Assembly: GCA_033725935.1 (NCBI GenBank)
Contig: MU867103.1
Location: 124,001-188,000 of the forward strand
Direction of reading: 5' to 3'
Length of the DNA: 64,000 nt
From: Cladorrhinum sp. PSN259
Lineage: Eukaryota; Ascomycota; Sordariomycetes; Sordariales; Podosporaceae
The position numbers and the translations under genes were made by a program. This document shows positions 35,132-46,503 of the stretch, one piece after another. Every line of letters begins with the position of its first letter. The stretch's first letter is position 1. Below the pieces are notes generated by a model. It was not told the DNA's origin. It ran no database searches and saw only the letters and a list, made by a program, of their open reading frames with translations.

Positions 35132-35974
35132 ATGTCGTGAGTACTGCTTTATTTATCTTTTGCGATTTTTACCTCAGATAGAAAAATCTGACTTTTTTTT
35201 CTCCTTCAGAGATCACATCGATTTCCCCCGAGGTACGCCCACATTTTCGATCGCGAGTCGCAAATTTTTCACAACACAAGTTCTCCAACATCTTCTTCAT
35301 TCAATCGCGAGTGTCACACCACTTCTCCCTCGCGTACATATTTCTTCTGCGATCAAATTCTTCGGTCCTCATCACATACACATCTTCTCACCGCACCTAT
35401 TCATTACCGCGACAATGCCTCGTCGTACCCGCCCCATCGCAGATACGCCGGTTGAGATGGACAAAACATTTTGTCTTGGCTGTTTGCATTCCACGAATCG
35501 CTCATTTACCCCAAGTAGCGATACAGACCCGGCATTCGTTTCGAAATAATAATTTCCAATCCGCTCCAACCCATATCAACTTACTCTTCTCCTCTACACC
35601 AGCTTTGGAAAATTTGCTGACCATACATCTCAACTATCCAGACTTTGTCTCGTTCATCCCACTTCGTGCGCAAGCGCACACTCTCGTCGGCCACCTGCTC
35701 ATGTCGGGGGCCAACGCTGGCGCGATTTGGTCGGAGGCGACTCGGAAGGAGCTGCTGGCGCCCGAGCTCAGCCAAGAAAGAGGATTTTTTAAAGCCATCC
35801 AAAACGACCTTCGGGATCGCAGTATGTTTGTTGCTTCTCCACATACACCCCATTGCCTACAATAAAGAAGCGACACTGACTAATTTTCCCTTTGTTATAG
35901 TTACGGGCGCCCTTCTTCAGGGGATGATGAATGCCGAGGCGTGGGGTGTCACCGACCTCAATTATTTTAATTGA
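35132..35974 (+). CDS. Small four-exon gene of an unrecognised family
   Basis: Proposed exons 35132..35136, 35210..35232, 35642..35821 and 35901..35974 give 93 aa. A 5-nt first exon (ATGTC|GTGAGT) follows a CAA/AAG-rich leader. The main exon encodes DFVSFIPLRAQAHTLVGHLL and GAIWSEATRKELLAPELS, and the last exon encodes ITGALLQGMMNAEAWGVTDL. The last intron has a GACTAAT branch and a TTATAG acceptor. Intron 2 would be 409 nt, long for this genome, so a further exon may be missed. Support comes from two partial copies nearby (36326 and 38071) that conserve the protein and the SFIPLRAQA exon start. There is no signal peptide and no known domain. Confidence 0.5.
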
Positions 35975-36325
35975 CGAGCATCAATTATCACACATGGAAC
36001 CACCGCCCACATATGACGCCGTGCAACAGAACGACAGACTGAACGACAGGCATGCTTAGGAGCGTCCAGAGCCTACCAATATAATAGGGCTTTCTTTGTG
36101 CCCACACCATGCACGTCGAGATCCCCGAAAGAAAGCATTCCAGAAAATGGTTAGCCAGGAAGGTTCCCGATAGAGGGACGAGCCTCTAAAGACGGTTATG
36201 AATAAGCCTATGGATTCTAGCCAGATTGAAGGAACCAAGGACCTCTAAGGCCATAATAGAATATTACAGTAAATTAATCTATTAATCTTTTTAAGGCGTA
36301 TTGAGCCCCTAATTATATCAATGAT

Positions 36326-36415
36326 GTGGGAGTAACGGTAGCAGCTTTTGAGGGCATCATGATTGCCAAAGTGTGGGACACGTCACTCGGATTTAATTAT
36401 TTTCTCCAAGTTTCC
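36326..36415 (+). pseudogene. C-terminal exon relic of the 35132 gene family
   Basis: The frame GVTVAAFEGIMIAKVWDTSL followed by GFNYF matches the last exon of the 35132 gene (ITGALLQGMMNAEAWGVTDL, NYF) at T, A, G, M, A, W and NYF. No matching upstream exons are intact here. It is a duplicated and decayed exon. Confidence 0.5.
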
Positions 36416-38070
36416 CGCTCTCAACGCGAAACTTTTTTTTGCATGGACACATCGCCCGAGCGATCAGAACTGAGCTGTCCCCCGTCGCCCGCGATAATTT
36501 TTATCCTGAAATCTTGTTCGCAAGCCACTTCTTTCTTTCACTCTCTACATGAGGTGCATATATATATTATTGTTCACTTTATCATCGCTCGGCCGTAATC
36601 CTATCTGAACTTCTTACTGACCGCTCTCATCAACTTTCAGAATATCCAAATTCGACGAGGCTAAGGTCGAGATGACTTCTTGCTTTCTCGGCCATCACAG
36701 CCAATTAGATAAGTGCTTTGTTCCCTCCATCGATCAATATTAGAAGATTTTTCATTGTCACGCAACGACCGAGCTTCGTCGGTGTCTGTCCATCCACTCA
36801 AATTCTTGTATCCGGACAGTACTTGTACATGACCATTTACGATCTATCCTTCGGAAAGAAGAAATTCGCTTCGAGCAGGAGGCACGAAAATCCTTTCGAC
36901 ATGATCACATGTATTCCGTAGGGGCTTACGGTGGACAGGAATACCGACACACTCAGAGATACCACAGGACGCGTCCAGGCGGTCAATATGGGTGTCTTTT
37001 GGCATGAGACGGCCCTGCGCTGTATTTGTACAGTGACGGACTCCCTCATCGACCAGAATTGATTTTAATCACCATATACTATCACACCCCAATAGACCGG
37101 ACCTGCGCCATTGTACCTATTTTGCTGAACTTCATATTGTAACTTGTTCTACCCTCGTCACATGCCTTCAAATCTCGAGTCGCAGACCGTTAACGAGGCG
37201 CTGGCTAACTTTGGCCATATCCTAAGATGCTGGGGGAAGATTGTTATGGCGGGTACCATATCGATGATTGGTTCAGGGCATTCTTCCACTTTAGTTGCTT
37301 CATCCGTCGAAGAATGAACACAAACGTCCTTGGGAAAACGGGACCGACGAACCAAAAGCTTGGCACGGTAGCCATTTTCAGTAAGCAATCCGTCGTAGGC
37401 ATCCTAGCGGCGGAAGGACCGCGATCTCATCCCCGAGAACGTGGATGCGAGGCGCGTGATGGCGATCACGACTGGTATTTTTTATGAATCAAGAAACAAT
37501 ATGCCCTCCTTGAAGATAAACGAACGAGTTCTGATTATTATACAAGGATTATGGCGATTCTTTGCCGTCTCTGTAGCAAGATGAGATGACCCTGCGACGC
37601 TGTTGTCGGTTTTCCCACTGGCGACGCTGCCGACCTAGCTGCCATCCTCGACTGGGTGCACACATTTTCCCCTGAGGGCGAGGAGCTTGATGACGAGGGA
37701 TTAGATGTCCTCGTTTAAGAAGAAACTTTCCGAGTCTTCTTCGAGATCAGAAAGCTGTCCCACTGTCTTCCTTAAACACACAAAATGAGATATGTCGATT
37801 GTTCTCACTTTTTACTGCTGCTTGGATCTTCATTCTCGCTCCAGCTTCTCGCTGTCCGACTTTGTCCAGCTCCCGACTGTTCTCATTTCCTGAGGATATG
37901 TCTATCATCTTGTTACCGTCCATCGGCCGTCCTTCTTCGATTACTCTATTTCTACAACTCTTGTTTGAATATTCCCAACGTTCAACATCCGGCTTGCGCG
38001 GGAAGTCGGAGTGCCGAGTTCAGTATTTGGGCTTTGCAGATCGCTGATTCTTCTTCAACAATATAGATTA
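36416..38070. other. Decayed tract with coding-like patches
   Basis: Several short frames look coding but do not join into a gene. One is 37162-37317 (51 aa, MPSNLESQTVNEALANFGHI). Another patch near 37588-37719 reads AVVGFPTGDAADLAAILDWV. No family is recognised. The neighbours are duplicated relics, so these may belong to the same decayed locus. Confidence 0.35.
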
Positions 38071-38247
38071 CACCTCATTCATCCCACTACGGGCGCAGGC
38101 ACGTTTCCTGTGTCTGCACGCTTGGCCAGCGGAGGCCAATGGGGGGCGGCATGGGGTGAGGCTCGCATGCGCCGGTGGCTGGCTCCGGCTGGATCACTCC
38201 AGGAGGCTTTCTTCGAGGCCGTTCTCCAGGAGCTCAGAGACCGAGGT
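38071..38247 (+). pseudogene. Main-exon relic of the 35132 gene family, frameshifted
   Basis: After an AATATAG acceptor the frame reads DYTSFIPLRAQA, as in the 35132 gene (DFVSFIPLRAQA). The following part, GGQWGAAWGEARMRRWLAP and FFEAVLQELRDR, matches GAIWSEATRKELLAP and FFKAIQNDLRDR but lies in another frame. The shift is between about 38098 and 38120. A donor-like GAG|GTATGC follows at the same place as in the parent copy. The last exon is not found. Confidence 0.55.
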
Positions 38248-38494
38248 ATGCTCTTTTTTTTTCTTTTTTCTTTTCTGGCATCGCATTCTCCACCACAGTA
38301 TTGGACCTTTCAATATTCTTAAGCTCCCAAGACTTTTTTGCATGTCACTTGAATGAAGGATTGAAGTCTGAGCCTAAGCCAACATGGAATCTTACATCAG
38401 TTGAAGGAGCAGAACGAGCAGGATTGCTGGGTAGTCGTATTCTGTAAACCGGACTGACCGACACTTTTGTTTGCAGGTTGCTTTTGGTGGCTGA

Positions 38495-38715
38495 TTAATA
38501 AGGGAAGGGGGTATTCAGGCCCACGGCACTAGAGGTCAAGTCCTTGCGGGAGTCCGCATAATCGCAAATTCCGCGGATGGCCAGATGGCAAGGAAAGCGA
38601 TTGATGACACCGCCTGCCTCCATCTCAAAACAGAAATAGGGGAACTTCTTGGCAAAGTCGCCTCGACGAACCCCATCTTTCATTAAAGTATTTCCGGAGC
38701 CGACTAGCCCTTAGG
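38495..38715 (-). pseudogene. PNP-domain fragment (second STAND relic)
   Basis: The frame reads LVGSGNTLMKDGVRRGDFA, then FCFEMEAGGVINRFPC and IRGICDYADS. It matches the C-terminal third of the PNP_UDP-type domain in the gene at 38984-40202 (LIASGNKLIKD, CFEMEASGLVNHFPC, IRGICDYSDS). The rest of the domain is missing. One extra residue (His) lies in the FPC-LAIRG segment. Just upstream (about 38715-38830) a short stretch PLLHLLLDRGVDVYQI resembles an ankyrin half-repeat. Confidence 0.65.
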
Positions 38716-38983
38716 TGATTTGATAAACATCGACACCGCGATCAAGTAGCAAATGCAAGAGCGGTTCGTTATAATTTCGCATACTTAGTAGCATAGTCTG
38801 TTCTGTTGAGGAAGCCATATTGAGAATAAAAGGCAACCCATTAGTCTCAAGTAGTGCTTGATCCACAGGTCAGAGGTGGAATAGCCAACCTTGGTTACGC
38901 TTCGGTCCGAAGTCAACACCGTCTTCCATCAAATCAAAGGTTTTTGCCCTTCTTCCACTCAACGAATTATGTACTGTTTAGTA

Positions 38984-40202
38984 TCACTGTTCTGTTATGC
39001 GGTGACTTTTCTCTCTTGCTTGGTTGTAATTCGTGGATGTGTCCACCGGCCCTAACCATCGTTCAGCTGTTTGAACGCGAATATCGCCAGTGATTGTAGC
39101 GATGGAATGTTGAGTTTCATTCGTGTTGTGCTGTACAACTTGCAAACTTTGATCGACTGTATACACAAGGTACTTCAAGTCAATTGAGGCTCATCCAATA
39201 GAAATCCAGCGGGCGTCACTCACCTGAACTGGCGACATCGGCAAGCCGTCTTTCTGCCTCAACTTCATTTGGGGGGATCCGAAGTAAAAGATCCCTCGCA
39301 TACGCCGCTGCCACCATGGCCGCAAAGCCCTGCCATTCTTTGTTTTTATGAGAGTCCGAGTAATCACAAATACCGCGGATGATGAGGCACGGAAAGTGGT
39401 TCACAAGCCCAGACGCCTCCATCTCGAAGCAAAGCACGCCTTTGGAATTGGCCAGGTTATCCCGAAAATTGGCATCCTTAATTAACTTGTTGCCGCTAGC
39501 AATCAATCCGTAATGAACCTTGGGATCATCATGCTCGTCACGCATCTTGCGGACTACTAATTTGGCCTCTTCATGCCCGCAAACGACTGTGCAGGGCTCT
39601 GCAGAATCAAAGGGGTGAACAACGTGGCTCCTGTACAATCTGTCGCTTTCCGGAGGAGGCCGTATGTATTTTTCTCGTCTCTTGATTTTCTTTAGACTTT
39701 CCTCGGCGCTCTTTGCCAGCTCGTGGCCCTTCCGTTCGTAAATTCCCTTGAGCGCACTGACAGCTGTCCGCAGAGCCCATGGTGGGTTGTTCAAGTAGGC
39801 AGGCTCTCCGTCCTCAATCATCTTGTCGACATCGTACTGAACTATGCCGCCGTAGGGCCCTCCAGCCCCGCTGCTAACTACGACGTCGCCGAGTCGAACA
39901 TCGTTCTCCAGAGTTGGGGCGCCTCCTCCAATTCCAACCATTAGTCCGATGCGCACGTTCGGAAAGCTGTGCAACATATCTCGGGCGACTGCGGCGGCGG
40001 AACCCGTGCCATATTCTCCATCAGGTAGCGCAGCAATCACGACATTATGATGGCCAATACTGCCCAAAATGTAGTTGTTGTTGTCGTGCTGGGCAATGTG
40101 TGTAGGCCCAGGATGTTCTTCGTCCAAGCATGCCCCCGCCGCAACCGACTCGGTTTGGACGGCACAGATCCAGCCCACGGTATATTTTCGAGGGTCCGAC
40201 AT
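38984..40202 (-). CDS. PNP-type STAND protein, truncated before NACHT
   Basis: Exons complement(39224..40202, 38984..39156) give 383 aa. Residues 1-326 form a nucleoside-phosphorylase-like (PNP_UDP_1) domain: MSDPRKYTVGWICAVQTES, MVGIGGGAP (near 88-96), VRLGDVVVS, CFEMEASGL and RGICDYSDSHKNKEWQGFAA. A 67-nt intron leads to ERWLGPVDTSTNYNQARE, the linker that in fungal PNP-NACHT-ANK/TPR proteins leads into the NACHT domain. A TGA at 38984-38986 ends the frame. Beyond it, at 38939-38967, a shifted frame still reads FVEWKKGKN, the next conserved segment; no NACHT follows. The gene is therefore a truncated STAND gene that may still express a free PNP domain. A long frame extends upstream to 40496 but the MSDPRKYTV start at 40202 is canonical. 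Confidence 0.85.
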
Positions 40203-42295
40203 AGCGAATGTTATTGAGCGATTGTTTGTATCCACAGCTGCAAACAAAAAGAAGCACAAACAATAAAGCAGATGAAGGCTGTTTTGAAAAGGCGGAGCGG
40301 GGAGGACCCCTAGGTACGGTTGGGTCGCAATCCGACACAGAGCACCCAAGTGTGGCCTGATGCTGCCTTGCTCCATTAATATGGATTTTAAGCATGGCGG
40401 TGGTGGCTGCGTCTGCAGTAGAGCGCTAAGATACTCGGCATAAATACTAATTGGTTGAGAGCCCCTGTGTTGCCGGCGCACCCATCCCATGCACACAGAA
40501 ACCGATGTCAGCTATCAAAACACACATCACAACCAAATAAACACTGATTCAAGCCAAACTGATACCTGTTGGAACTAAACAAATACCTATAGCAGTTAAC
40601 AAGACACCTATCTAACATAAATAGAAGGCGGTATCTAATTTGACGATTTTGGCCGGCTTGCATCGGTGTAGGCTATAAAGGAGAGATGAGATACTTTAAC
40701 AGTCCAAATAAATGGTGGGCAGTACAACCAAGGCTCTTCCAAGAGCATCTTGCCAGATTTATCAAGCCGAGCACAAGCTCAGCTTCTGTCTATGTCGCAG
40801 CAGGAGGGATTGTATTTCGGCAGGGTAAAACTCCAACTCGAACACTCTGTCTACAAAGTCATATGCATATTATTTAACCACTAATTACAGCATCTACCGC
40901 CGGCTTTCCTGGATATCAGAATACTTGGATCAAATTAAAACTACCTGTATTTATCTGCGAGGGAGAGATACCAAGGCGGCGACCACTCACTTGAGTATTC
41001 TGAGCTATTTCTCACTGCCTTGGCCCCGGTGATGCTCCTGAGACGTGGCGTGCTGACTCACCCAGGTGAAGAGTTGCATCATAGCGAATAAACTCCTTCT
41101 CCAGGGTCCCGTAGTCAAGAAAAAGAGCTGACGGTTCAGACAATACGGTACGGGAAGAGATTACGATCGCCCCACCAAAGACTGGATATGATTAAAATTT
41201 ACAAGTCGCCAACGCCAGCATTATTTCGTCACCTCATACGACCAGTCATAGCAATGATAAGATGAATCACTCTTCGTTTCTTTCCAGCATCAGCGCCTGC
41301 GTCTGCCACATATGTGTATATATATATATCCGTTTAAATGACGGATCATCCAGCCCCAGCCAGTTCGAGCTCTGTGGTACGTGAAATCAATTTCAAGTGG
41401 AGATTGACGACTTCTTATTCACTGGTGAATCGTCTGCAGCAATTAGTAAGTTAGAATAGGAGTCATTTTTAGCTTAAATACAGTACATTAACCAATACCC
41501 AGACACCCGCCACCCAACATGGTCTACTTGGCCACCTTCTACAAATATCAACACTCCATAATCACAATAAGGATGTCGTAAGCAGCCCGCTATGGTCATT
41601 ATTTACTCCAAACTCTTCAAGTTCCACCGTGCACTCTTAGTCTTTCCCTGCACATACAGATTGAACACCTAAACGCTCATTGTAATTAACCCAAGGAACA
41701 CAAAGTCATCCAAAATCCAAAACACAACCCCGTACCCGACCGAGAACTCGAGCTCACCACTAGACCAAAAGCTTTTCAAAGCGGCAGCTCCCGAAAAGAG
41801 GATGATTGAAAAAGTGGTCTGACACTCAAACTGGGGTTGAATCCAGGCACAGGTGGGGAAGGTGTCGACCGGTAATCGATGCCGAGTGCGTTTTCAAACA
41901 ACCCCAATTGACCAAGCCGCAACCTCTTGATTCAGTGGGGGAAAAAAAGAAACGAGATCCGGTGAAGCAACCAGAAAAAATGACCGACCATGGAATTCAG
42001 CCCAGATAGCTGAGGTTATTGCGTCTCGCGCCCGCCCGAGGAGGGGACGAGACCAGGGCGGCCTGCAGGGCCTCAATCATTTACACCACCCACCCCAAGC
42101 ACCAAAAGATCCGAAAATAGACCGCATGGCCGGATCACTCCATGCACGTCCTATTATCATCTCCAGAAGAGATATAAAATTTACAAAAAAAGACCAAATC
42201 ACCGTTCCACGATTCTACCTTTTCTTCCAACCAAACGAAAAAAAAGAAAACACAACTTCACAAAAAGTTAACAACACCGAGTCACAAAAGAAAAA
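40203..42295. other. Intergenic
   Basis: About 2.1 kb between divergent genes. A mini-exon-like ATGTC|GTAAGC with a CAA-rich leader occurs near 41573 but leads only to a 17-codon frame. A TA run lies at 41317-41329. No gene is supported. Confidence 0.45.
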
Positions 42296-43040
42296 ATGGG
42301 AAAAGCAGGCCTCTTCAAAATAATCTTCAAGCTCTTCAAGAGCAAGAAATCCAAAGACAAGAAGAACAAGGCCAAGAAGCAGCAGCAACAACAACAACAA
42401 CAATCTCAAACTCAAGGATTCGCCGTCCAACCTCTTCAGCACAGCTTCCAAAACGGACAGGTCGGATATCGCCCCGCCACTGGTACTGCGCCACAGCAAC
42501 AGCAACAACAATATCAACAATATCAACAACCTGTCCAGGGTGGGTACTATGGTGCTCAGGCTGCTCCTCAGCAGCAACAATACTACCAACAAGTTCAGGG
42601 TGGCGGACCTGCTCCTTTGAAAGTACAGGGACAGGGCGCACAATCGCAGGGACAATCACAGCGCCCGTCCAATGCGGCCGTTAACGGTATTATTGCCGGT
42701 CACGTAGCTGGTAGTACGTTATTATTCCCATTATATTTTAAAAAAAAATGAGTAGTTGAATACTAACGAAAAACCAAAAAAATAGTTGCATACGAAATGG
42801 GAGGCCGCAAGGGAAACCAGAAAGTGTACGAAAAGGCAGCCACGACGGGACTTGATCAGTATAACAAGTGGCAGGTCAAGCAGCAGCACCAGCAGCAGGG
42901 TAAGAAATATTGAACTAAATTCCTGTTCCCCTCCAGTCTTTATATCACACAAAAAGTCTTCAGAAACAGACATGCTGACACTTTGTTTTAAACCAGGACA
43001 AGTCCCCGTTGGAGGAACCTACGGTGCCCCTGCTGCTTAG
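42296..43040 (+). CDS. Lys/Gln-rich protein of unknown function
   Basis: Exons 42296..42710, 42786..42899 and 42997..43040 give 190 aa. The N-terminus is a hydrophobic/basic helix (MGKAGLFKIIFKLFKSKKSK) followed by a Lys-rich and poly-Gln stretch. Residues 40-125 are Gln/Tyr/Gly-rich low complexity with QQQ.Y patterns. After a more ordered segment (AAVNGIIAGHVAVAYEMGG, KVYEKAATTGLDQYNKW) the end is GQVPVGGTYGAPAA. The basic amphipathic start could bind membrane, and the Q/Y region is prion-like in composition. Both are inference. Introns have CTAAC branch (42768) and standard ends. Start context AAAAAATGGG. Confidence 0.75.
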
Positions 43041-44080
43041 ATAATTTTCCATTCTTGTTTGGATAATTCACGAGGTCAATGAATGAGACGGCGTTATGAT
43101 ATATTCTTGCAATCTTTTTGTCTTTTTTTTTTTTACTAGTCAATCAATTCTTTTTTTTTATAAAAAGATTTTACGCAATAGCCTTTTTTTACTTTCCGTC
43201 ATAATATCCGGATACCTGTGATGAGCCTTTTTGACTGATAACTGACTGATACAGACATGGCTTTGAAATCTATAATTGACTCTCTGTGTGGTGCAGTTTG
43301 AGATCATCAATAACTTTAGTGATTCGGATGCACGCGCATCTTCATCTCATCTTCATCTCATCTTCATCTGTTGTCTGGTACTGCTGCTTCTGCTTATGCG
43401 GCTGTGTTGGACTTTTGTTCGGCTGAGTATGTGTGGGAAAGATCCGGTCGAAGAGGGCGGTTGTTAATACTTGAATGGTACGGATACGTCGCACCGATTT
43501 CCATCAAATTTGTTCCTCGCCAAGAACCGTTTCCATCCCAGGGTAATCACATGAGGTTATCTTTTTGTTAGCAGATCTTCCGATGTTCTCGATTGATCGC
43601 TGTTGCTGTGCGGTGTGTCAATCGATGTAACCTTCCCCAAATTCCCGGATCTTGGGTTTTTAACTAGTGTTGCAACCCGTTCAATTTATCCTGCCGGACC
43701 TTGCATGGATAACCGTTACAAGCCGCGTGGAGCAAACAATTTCTAGTGATTAGTATTGGGGCGCTTGTATGTTTCCGAAAGAGGATTGATGATGCGCTCG
43801 AATCATGATGCTTTTCGAGAGATGCCGGGTGGTAGAATGCTGTGGCGATCCTTGAAGATCCAAGAATTAGAAGATGGATATTAACGTGGTTAAGGCAAAG
43901 TCAAGGCGGGTTAGCGGGTGCGATATCCGGCATGATATCCGGGGAACCGGTAACATGTGCAGGTGAGGAGGAACTTAAATGTCGAGGTTCCCAGACGCAG
44001 CTGCCTTTGGTGTCAACAGAGACACCTCGCCCTCGCCCTTTCTCTCTGTCTTTAGTCCTCCTTGAGGGCCATCCGACACC
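43041..44080. other. Intergenic, promoter side of the GH51 gene
   Basis: About 1 kb. T-rich runs at 43123-43134 and 43150-43158, and a CATCTTCATCT repeat at 43339-43369. No gene is supported. Confidence 0.45.
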
Positions 44081-46238
44081 ATGGCCTGTCTCCGCGTCCT
44101 CTTAGGCCTTCTGGCCGTATCAAATCTCACGTCTGCCATCTCCTTGTCTGTTTCTTCCAAGGGCGGAAACGTCACAACTCCCATTGCCTACGGTCTCATG
44201 CATGAGGATATCAACAATTCCGGAGATGGTGGCATTTATGCTGAATTGATCGCCAATCGCGCATTCCAAGGGTCAGAGAAGTTCCCTTCGAATTTGGATC
44301 ATTGGACGCCTCTCAATAAGGACACTACACTCACCCTTCAAAAACTGTCTATGCCTCTATCCTCCGCCCTACCATACTCTGTCAATGTGAAGGCCAACGG
44401 CAAGAAAGGAAAAGTTGGGCTGGTAAATGACGGATACTGGGGCATGGACGTTCGTCCCCAGAAATACACCGGTGGGTTCTGGGTTCGCGGTGCTTACGAA
44501 GGCGATTTCGAGGTTTCTCTGAGGAGTGCCATTACCGGTGAGGTGTTGGGAAAGAAAAAGGTCAAGGGAGATAAGAAAGGGGAGGGTGATGGATGGAGGG
44601 AAAAGACCTTTGAGATTTGGCCCGAAAAGAAGGGAAGGGGAAGTAACAACACTTTTGTTGTTGAGTGGGATGCTGCACGCGTCAAGACGGCGGATGGGTC
44701 CTTGGATCTGAACTTGATCAGTTTGTTCCCGCCTACGTACAAGGGAAGGAAGAATGGGTTGAGGGTTGATTTGATGAAGGCGCTGGAGGGATTGCACGGT
44801 GTGAGTAGTAATTTCTGATCAAGACACAGAGGAAAGATGAAGCTGACTGTGGGCGTGACAGACATTCTTGAGATTTCCGGGCGGCAATATGCTTGAAGGA
44901 AATACGTTGGATACCTACTGGAAGTGGAACGAGACGATCGGTCCATTGAAAGATCGACCGGGCATGGCTGGTGTCTGGGAGTACCAGCAGACGTTGGGAC
45001 TCGGGTTGATTGAGTATATGCATTGGGCGGAGGATCTAAACTTGGAGCCGAGTGAGTTTGCACATGAAACGAATATCGAGAGCTCTGCTAATTGTCACAG
45101 TTCTCGGTGTCTATGCCGGTCTCGCTCTTGACGGCAACTTCGTCCGCAAGGAAGATATGGGCTGGGTCATTCAATATGCCCTTGACGAGCTTGAGTTCCT
45201 CACCGGTGACGCAGAGACCACCAAATGGGGCAAGGTTCGTGCCTCTCTCGGTTATCCCAAGCCGTGGAAGGTCAAGTACGTCGAGATCGGTAACGAGGAT
45301 TGGCTTGCTGGCCGACCGGCCGGGTTCGACTCGTACAAGGAGTACAGATTTCCCATGCTGTTTGAGGCATTCCAGAAGAAGTATCCCGACATCCAGATCA
45401 TCGCTTCGCCATCTGTGTTTGACGGCATGGTCATTCCCAAGGGATCTGCAGGCGATTACCATCCGTATTTGACACCGGATGAGTTTGTCCAGAGATTTAA
45501 TCGCTTTGATGCTTTGACGAAAGATAACCTGACGCTCATCGGTGAGGCGGCTTCGGTACATCCCAATGGCGGTATTGGCTGGGATGGCAACCTCATGCCA
45601 TTCCCTTGGTGGGCAGGCAGTGTCGCTGAGGCCATCTTCTTGATCAGCGCGGAAAGAAATGGCGACAGAATCATTGGCGCTACTTATGCCCCAGGGCTTC
45701 GCAATCTGAACCGCTGGCAATGGAGCATGACTCAGATCCAGCATGCTGCCGACCCAGCCTTGACCACTCTGTCGACAAGTTACTACACCTGGGCGGTAAG
45801 TGTTACCCCTTCAACAACCTGAGCCGTTGATCACAATTACTGACTTTTTTTTTCGTACCCCAGCTCCTGGCCAAACACATCATTCGGAAAACGCTTCCTG
45901 TTTCTGCGCCATCCGGAGCCCCCAACTTCAACCCGCTTTACTACGTCGCAGGTGCAAGTGCAACAGGCACCCGGATTTTCAAGGCCTCGGTGTACAACTC
46001 AACCGAGCCCGTCCCGGTATCTCTTCAGTTCGAGGGAGTTCCAAAGGGCGCAAAGGCCAGCTTGACCGTTCTCACCGGTCCGGCCGAGCCATATGCCATC
46101 AATGACCCCTGGACCGGTGTCAATATCGTCAAGGAGGAGGCCAAGGTCATCAGGGCCGACGACAAGGGGGCGTTTAGCTTTAGTTTGCCAGCTTTGAGTG
46201 TGGCTGTTTTAGAGACTCTGGACACTTTCAAGTTGTAA
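44081..46238 (+). CDS. Secreted alpha-L-arabinofuranosidase (GH51)
   Basis: Exons 44081..44800, 44862..45051, 45101..45795 and 45864..46238 give 659 aa. A signal peptide (about 1-19, MACLRVLLGLLAVSNLTSA) is followed by TTPIAYGLMHEDINNSGDGG, the usual start of fungal GH51 enzymes, then a carbohydrate-binding-like beta region. The (beta/alpha)8 part has FLRFPGGNMLEGNT and the acid/base motif VEIGNED (Glu369). The nucleophile is in LIGEAAS (Glu452). A C-terminal beta domain closes the protein. It hydrolyses terminal alpha-L-arabinofuranosyl groups of arabinoxylan and arabinan outside the cell. Exon joints restore the family consensus (EP-ILGVYAGLALDG). Length fits fungal GH51 enzymes. Confidence 0.95.
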
Positions 46239-46327
46239 TTGTAGTAGTTGCTGGTGAAGGGAAGAGAGAACACTGGTAGCGAAAAAAAAAAAAAAAAAGA
46301 AAGGAATGTTGTCCAGATACAGTGTTA

Positions 46328-46341
46328 GCCCTAACCCTGGG
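46328..46341 (+). promoter_or_regulatory. Telomere-type motif (CCCTAACCCT) upstream of the Mtf1-like gene
   Basis: GCCCTAACCCTGGG lies about 165 bases before the start codon of the Mtf1-like gene. The same core occurs as an inverted pair about 170-230 bases upstream of the MRX7-like gene. TTAGGG-type sites are bound by Tbf1-like factors in fungi. Confidence 0.4.
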
Positions 46342-46503
46342 TGTCTGTCGCATGGGTGCCAAGACCATTAAACTGATCCCTGTCGCGTTTCGTCATTGTG
46401 CACGCGCACGCGGTTGGCCAAAAGTGAGAATTGACTTTTTTTTTCCCACTGAAATTTGGAGCCAGTCCGATCTGCTTGTCCTCCATGAAATCCACCCCCG
46501 ATT

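Noticed and set aside
41830..41860. B-box-like GGGGTTGAATCC
   Set aside because: One base short of the consensus, with no A box or acceptor stem at the right distance.
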